The translations under genes and the position numbers were made by a program. Source: Paenibacillus alvei DSM 29 (GTDB taxonomy: Bacteria > Bacillota > Bacilli > Paenibacillales > Paenibacillaceae). Taken from it: 64,000 nucleotides of DNA. Positions within the stretch are counted from its first letter, which is position 1, and each line of letters begins with the position of its first letter. The stretch is taken from contig NZ_AMBZ01000003.1 of the NCBI RefSeq assembly GCF_000293805.1, positions 248,001 to 312,000 on the forward strand, in the 5' to 3' direction. The notes beneath the pieces were generated by a model. The model was not told the DNA's origin and made no database searches. It saw only the letters and a list, made by a program, of their open reading frames with translations. Below are positions 43,071 through 50,998 of the stretch, in pieces.

Positions 43071-44414
43071 ATGTTGAAGGACAAAATGCGTTGGAGTCAA
43101 ATGCTTATGCTCGTTATGATGTTGGCATTGGTACTGGCAGGGTGTGGAGGCGGTTCAGCATCGTCAACAGAGTCTAATTCGGGGGCAAAAACAGATTCAA
43201 AAAATAGGATTCAACTTACACTGTGGCACAACTTCACCGGGGAAGACCTGCGCGCCAAGGCAATGCGGGGAATTATTGAGCAGTTCAAGCAGAATCACGC
43301 AAATGTAGATTTGCAGATTCAAGCGATACCGCCGGATGCGTATCGCCAACGGTTGAAAGCGGTTGCGGCTGCAAATGAGATGCCGGACGTATTCATTATG
43401 CATCCCGGAACGATTGCCAAGGAGTTCTCGGCCGCAGGCTTGATTCAGCCGCTGGATGAGCTGCTGAATTCGAATCAGGCGTGGAAGGACGGCTATATGC
43501 CGAATTCCTTTGATGACTTTACTTTTGACGGTAAAATCTACAGTGCTCCGATGGGATTGTCGCCTACATCCATTTTGTATTACAACGAGAAAATGTTAGC
43601 GGACAATGGCTTAACCGTACCAAAGACGTGGGATGAGCTGCTGCATGCAGTTAAAACGCTTAAATCCAAAAACATCATTCCAATTGCGCTTGGCAACAAG
43701 GCTCCATGGCTTGCACAATCCAGTATCCTCAGTTCACTTGCGGATCGGGTGACGGGAACGGATTGGTTCCTGAAAGCAGTTGCCCAGGATGGATCGAAGT
43801 TTACGGATCCTGAATTTGTAAAGGCGCTTGGGCATTTGCAGGAGCTTGCGACGGTTGGCGCGTTCCAGGATGGCTTCAATGCGATCGACACGACACAAAT
43901 GGAACAATTGTATTCACAGGGCAAGGCTGCGATGTTCATCGAAGGCGGATGGGCGGTTACGAATCTGGCTGCATCTGCTCCACAAGAGATACTAGATTCA
44001 ACAGGTGTCGCTGTTCTACCATCTATTCCGGGCGGAAAGGGAGATCCGAACTCTGTTTCTGGTGCCATTGGTGTCGGACCTGCGTTAAGCAGCAAGATTG
44101 AGGGCGAGAAGAAAAAGGTTGCAGAAGAGCTTGTTCTCGCGTTGGCTGGCCCTGACGCCCAGAAGACGACATTAGAGGCTAATCAACTCGTTAGCTTCAA
44201 GGTGGAGCTTGATAAGAGCAAAGTAAATCCATTGTTCGCCAAGCTGTATGAGCTTGTTAACGAAGTGAAGCGAACGCCTGTTTATGATTCGAAATTAACG
44301 TCTGGCGCTACAGAGGCTGTTAATAATGGCTTGCAGGAGCTACTGCTCGGCGGGAAGGCCGAAGATATCGCGAAGAAGATACAGGATGCGCAGGAGCAGG
44401 GACTGAAGGAGTAG
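43071..44414 (+). CDS. Sugar ABC transporter, substrate-binding lipoprotein
   Basis: About 447 residues after AAGGAGG. A lipobox is present (MMLALVLAGCGGG). The mature protein is a family-1 extracellular solute-binding protein: QLTLWHNFTGEDLRAKAMRG near the N-terminus, then MPDVFIMHPG, and FIEGGWAVTN near residue 285. It should bind an oligosaccharide at the cell surface and deliver it to the two permeases. It follows a YesM/YesN pair, which likely controls it. Confidence 0.92.
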   Translation: MLKDKMRWSQMLMLVMMLALVLAGCGGGSASSTESNSGAKTDSKNRIQLTLWHNFTGEDLRAKAMRGIIEQFKQNHANVDLQIQAIPPDAYRQRLKAVAAANEMPDVFIMHPGTIAKEFSAAGLIQPLDELLNSNQAWKDGYMPNSFDDFTFDGKIYSAPMGLSPTSILYYNEKMLADNGLTVPKTWDELLHAVKTLKSKNIIPIALGNKAPWLAQSSILSSLADRVTGTDWFLKAVAQDGSKFTDPEFVKALGHLQELATVGAFQDGFNAIDTTQMEQLYSQGKAAMFIEGGWAVTNLAASAPQEILDSTGVAVLPSIPGGKGDPNSVSGAIGVGPALSSKIEGEKKKVAEELVLALAGPDAQKTTLEANQLVSFKVELDKSKVNPLFAKLYELVNEVKRTPVYDSKLTSGATEAVNNGLQELLLGGKAEDIAKKIQDAQEQGLKE

Positions 44415-44512
44415 GATGGATTCAGTTCACACTTAGCATCTGCATCTCGGTCATATAGGCAAAAGTACTGAGATCATGGAATATTATGCAGCCTAACAAA
44501 AGAAAAGGATAG

Positions 44513-45400
44513 ATGTCTATGACTGCTGCATCGCGTGCGCGGATGTTTATCGTGCTTGGCTTGTTGCCCGCGCTTCTTATTTATGCTGTATTCGTCATTA
44601 TTCCGGTTATCTGGTCGTCGTATTATGGGCTTTTTAGTTGGAAGGGCATGGGCGCCATGAAGTTCATTGGACTGCAAAATTATAGGGAAGTCGTTAGCGA
44701 TCCGATCTTCTGGAGCTCATTCCGCAATAATCTGTATATCGTTGCTTATTCCGTGTTCGGGCAAGTTCCAATTGCCCTGCTGCTGGCGCTGCTGCTTGTC
44801 CGCAACCGTTGGTACGAGAAGTTCATTCGGGCTTCGGTGTTCATGCCGATGGTGCTGTCTTCCGTCGTTATTGGATTAGTATGGGGATACATTTATCATC
44901 CGCAGATCGGTATATTAAACTATCTTCTTGATTCGCTTGGGCTATCTTCCTGGAAGCTCGGATGGCTGTCAGATCCGAAGGTAGCCATGCTGTCTATTGG
45001 GCCGCCGATAATATGGAGCAATATTGGGCCGTATCTAATTTTGTTCATTGCGGCTTTGCAAAATATACCGAGTGAAGTGAACGATGCTGCCAAGCTGGAT
45101 GGCGCCGTAGGCTGGAAGAAGCTGTCCCGCATTACGCTGCCGATGATTTGGGGCATGATCAAGGTGGCTGTAATCCTATGCATTTCGGGGAGCTTGAAGG
45201 CGTTTGATCTGATTTTTATCATGACACATGGCGGTCCGGCACATTCAACCGAGCTGCTTGCCACGTACATGTACAATAACACGTTCAATATTTTCCGATA
45301 TGGGTATGGCAGTGCAGTTTCAACATCTATCGTCATTCTTAGCTTAATTCTTATTGTCGTCAGTCAATTGTTGATGAATCGGAAAAAGGACGCGCTCTAA
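44513..45400 (+). CDS. Sugar ABC transporter permease (LacF/UgpA-like)
   Basis: About 295 residues with six membrane helices. The EAA loop reads SEVNDAAKLDGAVGWKKLSR followed by ITLPMIWG. First helix: FIVLGLLPALLIYAVFVIIP. AAAGGAT lies upstream of both the ATG at 44513 and the ATG at 44519; either may be used. One of the two integral subunits of the carbohydrate importer. No ATPase gene is present in the cluster, so a shared MsmX-type ATPase encoded elsewhere is likely. Confidence 0.92.
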   Translation: MSMTAASRARMFIVLGLLPALLIYAVFVIIPVIWSSYYGLFSWKGMGAMKFIGLQNYREVVSDPIFWSSFRNNLYIVAYSVFGQVPIALLLALLLVRNRWYEKFIRASVFMPMVLSSVVIGLVWGYIYHPQIGILNYLLDSLGLSSWKLGWLSDPKVAMLSIGPPIIWSNIGPYLILFIAALQNIPSEVNDAAKLDGAVGWKKLSRITLPMIWGMIKVAVILCISGSLKAFDLIFIMTHGGPAHSTELLATYMYNNTFNIFRYGYGSAVSTSIVILSLILIVVSQLLMNRKKDAL

Positions 45401-45522
45401 GTAGAGGAAGGTCTCGAACATGATGAGTAACATGGATGACATCGATGTGGATCTATTATGGTTATGTGGATGTAGATTGTGTGTTGCGTCATCCAAGTCC
45501 AAGAAGACAGGAGGAGTGGATC

Positions 45523-46416
45523 ATGGGGAACCAACCCGTTCAACAGCTTGGCCGCATGCCTTCCTCTCGCAAGAGCCGTTATTCTCATTTGGCATGGAAA
45601 CCGTGTATTGCCGGCATCACATGGGTATTGCTTGTGCTGTACGCTTTGTTGACTCTGTATCCATTAATTTGGCTATTTATAAGCAGCTTTAAAAGCAATG
45701 AAGAATTCTTTTCCTCTCCATTCGGCATGCCGATTGAGTGGAGATGGGAGAACTTCGTTCGGGCATGGGATGTTGCAAGTATGAATGTCGCCTTCGGCAA
45801 TTCTCTGGCTGTGACGGTAATCTCGTTGCTTGCTACATTGCTGATCGGAGCGCTGTCAGCCTTCGTGTTGTCTCGGTTCAGCTTCAAGTGGAAGCCGTAT
45901 ATCATGGGCTTGTTCTTGCTCGGCATGCTCATTCCGATACACAGCACGCTTGTCCCGCTATTCATTATGATGAAGCAAATGTCTATTCTCGATACCTATG
46001 CGGCGCTTGTACTGCCTTATACGGCATTTGAGCTGCCGGTCGCGATATTTGTTCTGTCCGCATACATGACCTCCTTCCCGAAAGAGCTGGAGGAAGCGGC
46101 CTTGATCGATGGAGCGGGTTATACCGGAATCTTCTTGCGGGTCATTCTTCCGCTGTCGCTGCCTGCGCTTGCAACTGTAGCCGTACTCGGCTTCCTGCGT
46201 TTCTGGAATGACTTCGCATTCCCGCTCGTCTTCATCAGCAATCCGCTGCTGAAGACACTGCCGCTAAGTCTTTCCATCTTCGCGGATGGCTACGGCACGG
46301 ATTACAGTCTGACGCTCGCCGCGCTGAGCCTGTCGGTTGTTCCGACGATCATTATGTACTTGCTCTTCCAGGAGCAGATTATGAAGGGGATGCTGGCAGG
46401 AGCAGTGAAGGGATAA
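45523..46416 (+). CDS. Sugar ABC transporter permease (LacG/MalG-like)
   Basis: About 297 residues. The ATG at 45523 follows AGGAGG; an earlier in-frame start lacks one. Six helices, with LVLYALLTLYPLIWLFISSF at the start and the EAA loop ELEEAALIDGAGYTGIFLRV followed by ILPLSLPALAT. The leading 120 bases after the first permease contain no other gene. This is the last gene of the importer operon and is followed by a strong terminator. No glycosidase gene accompanies the importer, so the imported sugar is not identified. Confidence 0.92.
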   Translation: MGNQPVQQLGRMPSSRKSRYSHLAWKPCIAGITWVLLVLYALLTLYPLIWLFISSFKSNEEFFSSPFGMPIEWRWENFVRAWDVASMNVAFGNSLAVTVISLLATLLIGALSAFVLSRFSFKWKPYIMGLFLLGMLIPIHSTLVPLFIMMKQMSILDTYAALVLPYTAFELPVAIFVLSAYMTSFPKELEEAALIDGAGYTGIFLRVILPLSLPALATVAVLGFLRFWNDFAFPLVFISNPLLKTLPLSLSIFADGYGTDYSLTLAALSLSVVPTIIMYLLFQEQIMKGMLAGAVKG

Positions 46417-46440
46417 CGTTCGAAGATGATACAGCAGAGT

Positions 46441-46472
46441 TACCGCCAACGAAAGGAGTTGGCGGTATTTTT
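46441..46472 (+). terminator. Terminator of the sugar importer operon
   Basis: TACCGCCAAC and GTTGGCGGTA are a perfect 10-base stem with a seven-base loop, followed by TTTTTGCTTTTTTT. Confidence 0.92.
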
Positions 46473-46641
46473 GCTTTTTTTGTTGTTGCTGAGGAAAAAT
46501 AGCCTGGAGTTTTGCGTCTTGCAGCAGGGGATAAATGCTGCTTGTGGAATGCCTAATTCTTTCCGTATTGGCAACGCGCCGTGTCTAACCTTTCTCAGCA
46601 TCATAAAATGAATATGTACCTAGAGAAAGGAGGTCATCTCA

Positions 46642-46755
46642 ATGGGTGAATTCGTTGGCAATGCGGGTTGTGGAGTTGGAGGCTTTACTTCCACAGGCGT
46701 AATCTTAGTTCTGTTCATTTTATTGGTCATCATTTTATGCTCATGCTTTATATAA
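46642..46755 (+). CDS. YjcZ-family small sporulation protein
   Basis: A 37-residue peptide: MGEFVGNAGCGVGGFTSTGV, then a single membrane helix VILVLFILLVIIL and CSCFI. Glycine-rich start followed by FALIVVLFILLIIVG-like hydrophobic run is the YjcZ/YrhJ-type sporulation peptide pattern. AAAGGAGGTC lies 6-7 bases before the ATG at 46642, and a terminator follows. Cysteines at both ends of the helix are unusual for the family. Role presumably in the spore membrane or coat. Confidence 0.75.
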   Translation: MGEFVGNAGCGVGGFTSTGVILVLFILLVIILCSCFI

Positions 46756-46811
46756 TACGATAGGAATGAACACTGTTACTGCCTTCAATAAAACACATGC
46801 ACGTGTGTTAG

Positions 46812-46838
46812 GCCTTGCTGATGAAGCAGGGCTTTTTT
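46812..46838 (+). terminator. Terminator of the YjcZ-like gene
   Basis: GCCTTGCT and AGCAGGGC pair fully (one G-T) around a five-base loop, followed by T6. Confidence 0.85.
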
Positions 46839-47072
46839 CTATAGGGAGTTCGTCTAGTTTCTTTGTACCTAACTTCCAGTTTAATTGCTCACATGTCATT
46901 ATCGGTATCGTCATTGCAAATATGGCACACATACTATAGGGCTTGTTTTTTACAGCGGTTTAAAAGTTCCCTTTCACACTTATATGTTTACAATATGCTG
47001 AACGACTTGAACCCGACTGAGTAAAATGTAGAAGTTAGCAGCATCTATTTTATTCGGTGAGGGAAAAGAAAA

Positions 47073-47109
47073 AGCACCCTGTGCTGGGAAAGTCCAGACG
47101 AAGGGTGCT
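47073..47109 (-). terminator. Terminator of the MBL/DUF3006 operon
   Basis: AGCACCCT and AGGGTGCT are a perfect eight-base stem; on the minus strand it is followed by TTTTTCTTTTCC. It lies 16 bases after the DUF3006 stop. Confidence 0.88.
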
Positions 47110-47125
47110 AAAGGGTAGGTCGAGC

Positions 47126-47344
47126 CTAATCCTCAAATAACTCATCCATCAATTGGTCGACTTCTTTTCTGCGTTTTGCCGTCGCTTGTTTGTCTACAGT
47201 AATTACATTCCCACGAATATGAACCACATCTCCAACCTCAGCTTCACCGGGCAGCAGGTGTTTCGGATACTCGATGGTATGCCCGTCTTCAACTTCTATG
47301 GTTGCGATATCGCATTCAATTTGGTCGATTACACCTTGAATCAA
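47126..47344 (-). CDS. DUF3006-domain protein
   Basis: A 72-residue protein: GVIDQIECDIATIEVEDGHT, EYPKHLLPGEAEVGDVVHIR and an acidic tail QLMDELFED. It matches the DUF3006 family of small beta-barrel proteins, usually found next to ComEC-like MBL-fold genes in Bacillus and Paenibacillus, as here. It lies 5 bases after the MBL gene in the same direction and is surely co-transcribed. Function unknown; a regulatory or metal-handling partner of the MBL protein is possible. Confidence 0.8.
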   Translation of the reverse strand: MIQGVIDQIECDIATIEVEDGHTIEYPKHLLPGEAEVGDVVHIRGNVITVDKQATAKRRKEVDQLMDELFED

Positions 47345-47349
47345 TGCTT

Positions 47350-48231
47350 TTACCTCGCCTTCTCAAATGTTATTGAATTCCCGTCACTTATTGAAGTGAC
47401 AGTACCCTCTTTATCGGTTCGGTACACTTTAACGTTGGCTGTTTTGAGACGCTTTATGATAACGTCTTTCGGATGCCCGTATTTGTTATCCTTGCCAGCG
47501 CTAATGACCGCATACGCTGGATTGATCGCCTGTAGGAATTCAGTGGATGAGGACGTATCCGAGCCGTGATGCCCTACTTTGTATACATCTGCTTTGAGGT
47601 TGGCTCCGCTTTTCACCATGTCGGCTTCACTCTTGCGTTCAGCGTCTCCAGAGAATAAGTATGATGTATTTTGGTATGTAAGCTTGAGAACCGCACTCCA
47701 GGCGTTCAAATCCTTTCCATAGTCCCCAACAGGGCCGAGGAACTCAGCGCGGACCCCATTTAGCGGGAGCTCGACACCCGCTTTGGCGGATTTAATCTTG
47801 AGCTTCTGATTTTTGACGGCGAATAGAAAATCTTCGTATGTCTTCGTAGTGTGCGATACTCTAGGCGCATATACGGATTTAGCTGGAATCGCATTCAGCA
47901 CAGTATCCAGACCGCCGATATGATCGGCGTCAGGGTGAGTGGCAATGACTGCGTCCAGTTCTTTTACGCCGTACTGCTTCAAATATTTCACGACATTCTC
48001 GCCTTGACTGTTGTCCCCGCCGTCGATTAACACATGCTGCCCTTTGGGCGTGCGGATAAGTGTTGAATCGCCTTGCCCTACGTCAAGATAGTAGACCTTC
48101 AATACTTCTGATGAGTGTGTTGTGGACTTGTCTTGATGGATGTTTCCTTGGGTTTCCCTACTTGCAGTCACTGGCGAGCAGGCTGTCAGAAATACAGCCA
48201 AAAGTACGAATAGTAAGTATAGTTTCTTCAT
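47350..48231 (-). CDS. ComEC/Rec2-like MBL-fold metallohydrolase lipoprotein
   Basis: About 293 residues. A lipobox (LFVLLAVFLTACSP) anchors it outside the membrane. The metallo-beta-lactamase fold is shown by LDVGQGDSTLIRTPKGQHVL, IDGGDNSQGENVV and the metal motif VIATHPDADHIGG, then FSGDAERKSEADM and KVGHHGSDTSSS, where the second histidine cluster binds metal. Such free MBL domains resemble the exonuclease-like domain of the competence protein ComEC. It is paired with a DUF3006 protein. Confidence 0.88.
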   Translation of the reverse strand: MKKLYLLFVLLAVFLTACSPVTASRETQGNIHQDKSTTHSSEVLKVYYLDVGQGDSTLIRTPKGQHVLIDGGDNSQGENVVKYLKQYGVKELDAVIATHPDADHIGGLDTVLNAIPAKSVYAPRVSHTTKTYEDFLFAVKNQKLKIKSAKAGVELPLNGVRAEFLGPVGDYGKDLNAWSAVLKLTYQNTSYLFSGDAERKSEADMVKSGANLKADVYKVGHHGSDTSSSTEFLQAINPAYAVISAGKDNKYGHPKDVIIKRLKTANVKVYRTDKEGTVTSISDGNSITFEKAR

Positions 48232-48338
48232 AGATGCCTCCCTCTCCTACTAATCTATTTTATCATAATGAATAAAGGATGAAGATAGTTGATATTGGTC
48301 TCATTTCTATATAAGAAAAAACTCATGCTCAGCAAAAA

Positions 48339-48393
48339 ACACCTTCAAATTTGTGCTATATCCTGCGATATAAGAACACTCATGGGAAGGTGC
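48339..48393. repeat. Structured hairpin between the MBL gene and the racemase remnant
   Basis: An outer CACCTTC/GAAGGTG stem encloses an inner stem around ATATC-CTGC-GATAT. No gene lies upstream on the plus strand, so it is not an obvious terminator. It could be a small RNA, a REP-like palindrome or an old mobile-element end. Confidence 0.45.
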
Positions 48394-48438
48394 TTTCATG
48401 CCACTCACAATCTGGGTGAGTTGGGTAACTTTGTTGTT

Positions 48439-48510
48439 TTATAATCCCGTGTTTAAAGATATGCTTACAGCTTCAACAGCATGTATGTAGGTTGTGTTAA
48501 ATCTTGAGTA
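48439..48510 (-). pseudogene. Aspartate/glutamate racemase, C-terminal remnant
   Basis: On the minus strand the frame reads FNTTYIHAVEAVSISLNTGL and stops at 48441-48439. This matches the end of the intact racemase at 50999-51700 (VFDTTYIHAVEAVNLSLNEK). Only about 20 codons remain. It suggests an earlier tandem duplication or a second racemase gene, now lost. Confidence 0.7.
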
Positions 48511-48670
48511 TGCTTATATGTAAAAAACATATATTAAGATTCGATAGGATAGGACAAAACGTATAGCTAAGCAATCGAAATTAACCAAATTTAAGAGCTT
48601 ATGTGAATATGGACACATACTCATTAACAATGTAATATGAATGTGAATAAACAACATGGGGAGTGTCATC

Positions 48671-49456
48671 ATGAAGAAGTATTTTGTAATATTTTTAATG
48701 GCTGCATTAGCTGTAGTGACTGTAGTATCTATGCCAATGCAGACATCTGCAGCTACTGATTACAGAGGGGGAATATTGGACGGAGTCGGTCTTTATTTAG
48801 CCTCAGATGCAACAAAGCCAGGAACACTAGTAACAGAGGTCACTGATAACAATGAATCTACAACAGTAACAATGTCGGGTTGGAATGTTGGGACTAATCA
48901 AGATCATATTGTTAAATCGTTCTCGGAGCCGGTTACAGTAACTTCGTTAAGAGTTAGTGCAACTAAAGCTATTAGTGTAGGATTTTACGATAAAAGTGGC
49001 ACTTACATTAAAGTGAATGGTCAAGATCTGTTAGAAATTCCTGCTGAACAAGCAGATGGAAGACTAATCGAAATTCCTGAAACAAGCGGAATTTATAAGG
49101 TGTTTCTATTTAATGGATTGAAAGAATCTTTAGATGTCAGGGAATTTAATCTCTATAACAATTCTCAAGAACCAGAACCCACACCGGATCCTAAGCCAGA
49201 ACCTACGCCTGAATCAGGGGATAGAGCAATCTTAGTGGTCACTATGATCACAGGTTTAGAAAAAGAATTTGATCTGAGCATGGATGAGGTAAATGCATTC
49301 ATCACATGGTACGAAAACAAACAAGCTGGATCGGGAACTGCATCCTATGCTATTGACAAGCACAACAATAACAAAGGACCATTCAGCGCACGTAAAGACT
49401 ACGTTATCTTTGATAAGATCTTAACGTTCGAAGTAAATGAATATAAGACTAAATAA
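48671..49456 (+). CDS. Secreted two-domain protein with PT-rich linker
   Basis: About 261 residues. The ATG at 48671 opens a signal peptide (KKYFVIFLMAALAVVTVVSM, cleaved after TSAA). A beta-sandwich-like domain (residues 35-165) with DNNESTTVTMSGWNVG is joined by EPTPDPKPEPTPE to a C-terminal domain VVTMITGLEKEFDLSMDEVN, then AFITWYENKQAGSGTASYAI and DKHNNNKGPFSARKDYVIFD. From memory, that last domain recurs at the ends of many Bacillus/Paenibacillus exported proteins (xxGLEKEYDLSMxEVNxFxxWYxxxxAGxGxxxYxI) without known function. Its terminator is split by an insertion sequence. Confidence 0.7.
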   Translation: MKKYFVIFLMAALAVVTVVSMPMQTSAATDYRGGILDGVGLYLASDATKPGTLVTEVTDNNESTTVTMSGWNVGTNQDHIVKSFSEPVTVTSLRVSATKAISVGFYDKSGTYIKVNGQDLLEIPAEQADGRLIEIPETSGIYKVFLFNGLKESLDVREFNLYNNSQEPEPTPDPKPEPTPESGDRAILVVTMITGLEKEFDLSMDEVNAFITWYENKQAGSGTASYAIDKHNNNKGPFSARKDYVIFDKILTFEVNEYKTK

Positions 49457-49488
49457 TTTTAAAGCCGCTCCTAGTGGTCATAACTCTG

Positions 49489-50300
49489 TCAAGTAGACAA
49501 GAATAAAAAATATGCTGCGACCGTTTCTCGGTATTCCACCGGGGAACGGTCGTTTAGTTTCTTCTGAAAGCGTTCATGGTTGTAGAACGAAACGTATTCA
49601 TGGATAACTTGTTCCAAGTCAGAGATCGATCGTAGATTGGTTAGATATATTTTTTCGGTTTTCAGATGTGAAAAAAACGATTCGATGCAGGCATTGTCAA
49701 AGCAGTTTCCACGTCGAGAATGGCTACCAACGATCCCAAGCTTTGTGAGTATACAGTTAAACGGCTTTGAGGTGTACTGGAACCCTTGGTCAGAATGCAG
49801 AAGAGCACCGGTAAGATTTGTTTTCTCGCTGAGGATGTCCACTGTCTTCGTAACAAGTGAGAGATCGTTTCGTTCGGACAGATGCCAAGCCACAACCTCG
49901 TTGTTGTATAGATCCTGGATTACGGAGAGATATACAAAACGATCTCCCACACGAATGTATGTAATATCAGTGACCAGCTTGCGCAGCGGCGCTTCTGCAT
50001 GGAACTTGCGATCCAGCCGATTGGGATGAACAACAGACGCCTGCTTGCCGAAATAGCGCCGCCATTTCTTCTTCTACGCTTGTGAACTTGATCTTCGGTT
50101 GTCCTTTACGAAAGGCTTTTTGCTTAAATGGTTGGCCTTCCTGATACCGCTTCAACCATACTTCTACCTGTGTCTTATTTCGAATCCTAAGTTGTTTGGC
50201 CACCTCTTATGTACGACATATTCCCCTCGGTTACCAGTTTAACTGCTTGCATTTTTAATTCTTCAGGATATCTGTTATTCGTACGGCCCCGTTCTCCCAT
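49489..50300 (-). pseudogene. IS3-family transposase, orfA/orfB remnant
   Basis: OrfA begins at an ATG at 50300 (MGERGRTNNRYPEELKMQAV) and shifts frame near 50215 into VAKQLRIRNKTQVEVWLKRY, the helix-turn-helix. After FTSVEEEMAALFRQAGV a deletion joins it to the catalytic half of OrfB: LRKLVTDITYIRVGDRFVYL (first D), LLHSDQGFQYTS (second D) and NCFDNACIESFFSHLKTEKI (E). The DDE triad is complete but the N-terminal half of OrfB is missing, so the element cannot move on its own. Confidence 0.85.
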
Positions 50301-50368
50301 GAAAAAATCCCCTCCGGTCGATAACGATTTAAGTCCATCTTAACAGATGTCTTTTTTACGTTGTCTAC
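49493..50368 (-). mobile_element. IS3-family (IS150-like) element with internal deletion
   Basis: The ends share the inverted repeat GTAGACAA...AAAAAA: left at 49493-49500 followed by GAATAAAAAA, right (read from the other strand) at 50368-50361 followed by CGTAAAAAA. About 876 bases long, roughly two thirds the usual size. It inserted into the loop of a terminator hairpin. Target duplication could not be defined. Confidence 0.75.
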
Positions 50369-50450
50369 CATGAGGGGATATTACCACTATGGGCGGCTTT
50401 TTATTTTAACCTTACTCTATAGCCACTCTAAGGGGCGGCATTATCAGATC

Positions 50451-50768
50451 TTAGTGAATTGGATAAACAGGACCCTCGTAAGTTACACCCCACCAATCAC
50501 CGGCTCCATCTTTATACGAGATGACAACCGTAATTTTGAGGTTACCAGCGTACTTACCATCATCGTAGTGATATGTCGATGGGATGGATGCTCTCGTAGG
50601 GTAATATTTCTTGTTATATGCCCATACGACTCGTTCGGTACGTTGGGCTGTATAATCTTCTTTTGCAGAGTTTGGCGCTGTGGGGGGCGGGGCTGCACCT
50701 ACTGTTGGTGTGAGCGAGCCGACTAACAAAACACCTGACAACACGAATGACCATAATTTGTAATTCAC
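50451..50768 (-). CDS. Small secreted hypothetical protein
   Basis: About 105 residues. AGGAGATA lies 6 bases before the GTG at 50768, which gives a signal peptide (NYKLWSFVLSGVLLVGSL, cleaved after VGA). The mature part is proline-rich at first (APPPTAPNSAKEDYTAQRTE) and then beta-rich with YNKKYYPTRASIPSTYHYDD and GDWWGVTYEGPVYPIH. The tail resembles small secreted proteins of the antimicrobial or killing-factor type, but I do not recognise a family. Confidence 0.6.
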   Translation of the reverse strand: MNYKLWSFVLSGVLLVGSLTPTVGAAPPPTAPNSAKEDYTAQRTERVVWAYNKKYYPTRASIPSTYHYDDGKYAGNLKITVVISYKDGAGDWWGVTYEGPVYPIH

Positions 50769-50919
50769 GACTATCTCCTTCCTTATTTGGTATATTAAAT
50801 CATATAATATCCATATGTATCGGAATGAAATATATGCTGATACGGCGGTGTTTTGAATGCTCGGGGATTTTATAAAAACAGATGGGCAAAGGGAGAAAGG
50901 AATTTCTTCAAAAGAACCT

Positions 50920-50966
50920 CGACAAACCGTTCCCCAGTGGAATACCGAGAAACGGCCTGCAGCGTA
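50920..50966 (+). mobile_element. Relic of the 3' end of an IS3-type transposase gene
   Basis: CGACAAACCGTTCCCCAGTG, then GAATACCGAGAAACGG and CCTGCAG match the end of OrfB in the neighbouring element read from the other strand (ACCGTTCCCCGGTGGAATAC, then CGAGAAACGGTCGCAG). Encodes the equivalent of SPVEYRETVAA. Orientation is opposite to the element at 49493-50368. Confidence 0.7.
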
Positions 50967-50998
50967 AGATTTCCTTTTCATACTTGATAGGGGGATGG

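Larger units (their letters stand above)
49461..50400 (+). terminator. Terminator of the secreted-protein gene, split in its loop by an IS3-type element
   Basis: AAAGCCGCTCCTAGTGGT (49461-49478) and ACCACTATGGGCGGCTTT (50383-50400, followed by TTATTTT) are complementary at 16 of 18 positions, as expected for the two arms of a single Rho-independent terminator directly after the stop at 49456. They are now 904 bases apart because the IS3-type element lies between them. Confidence 0.8.
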
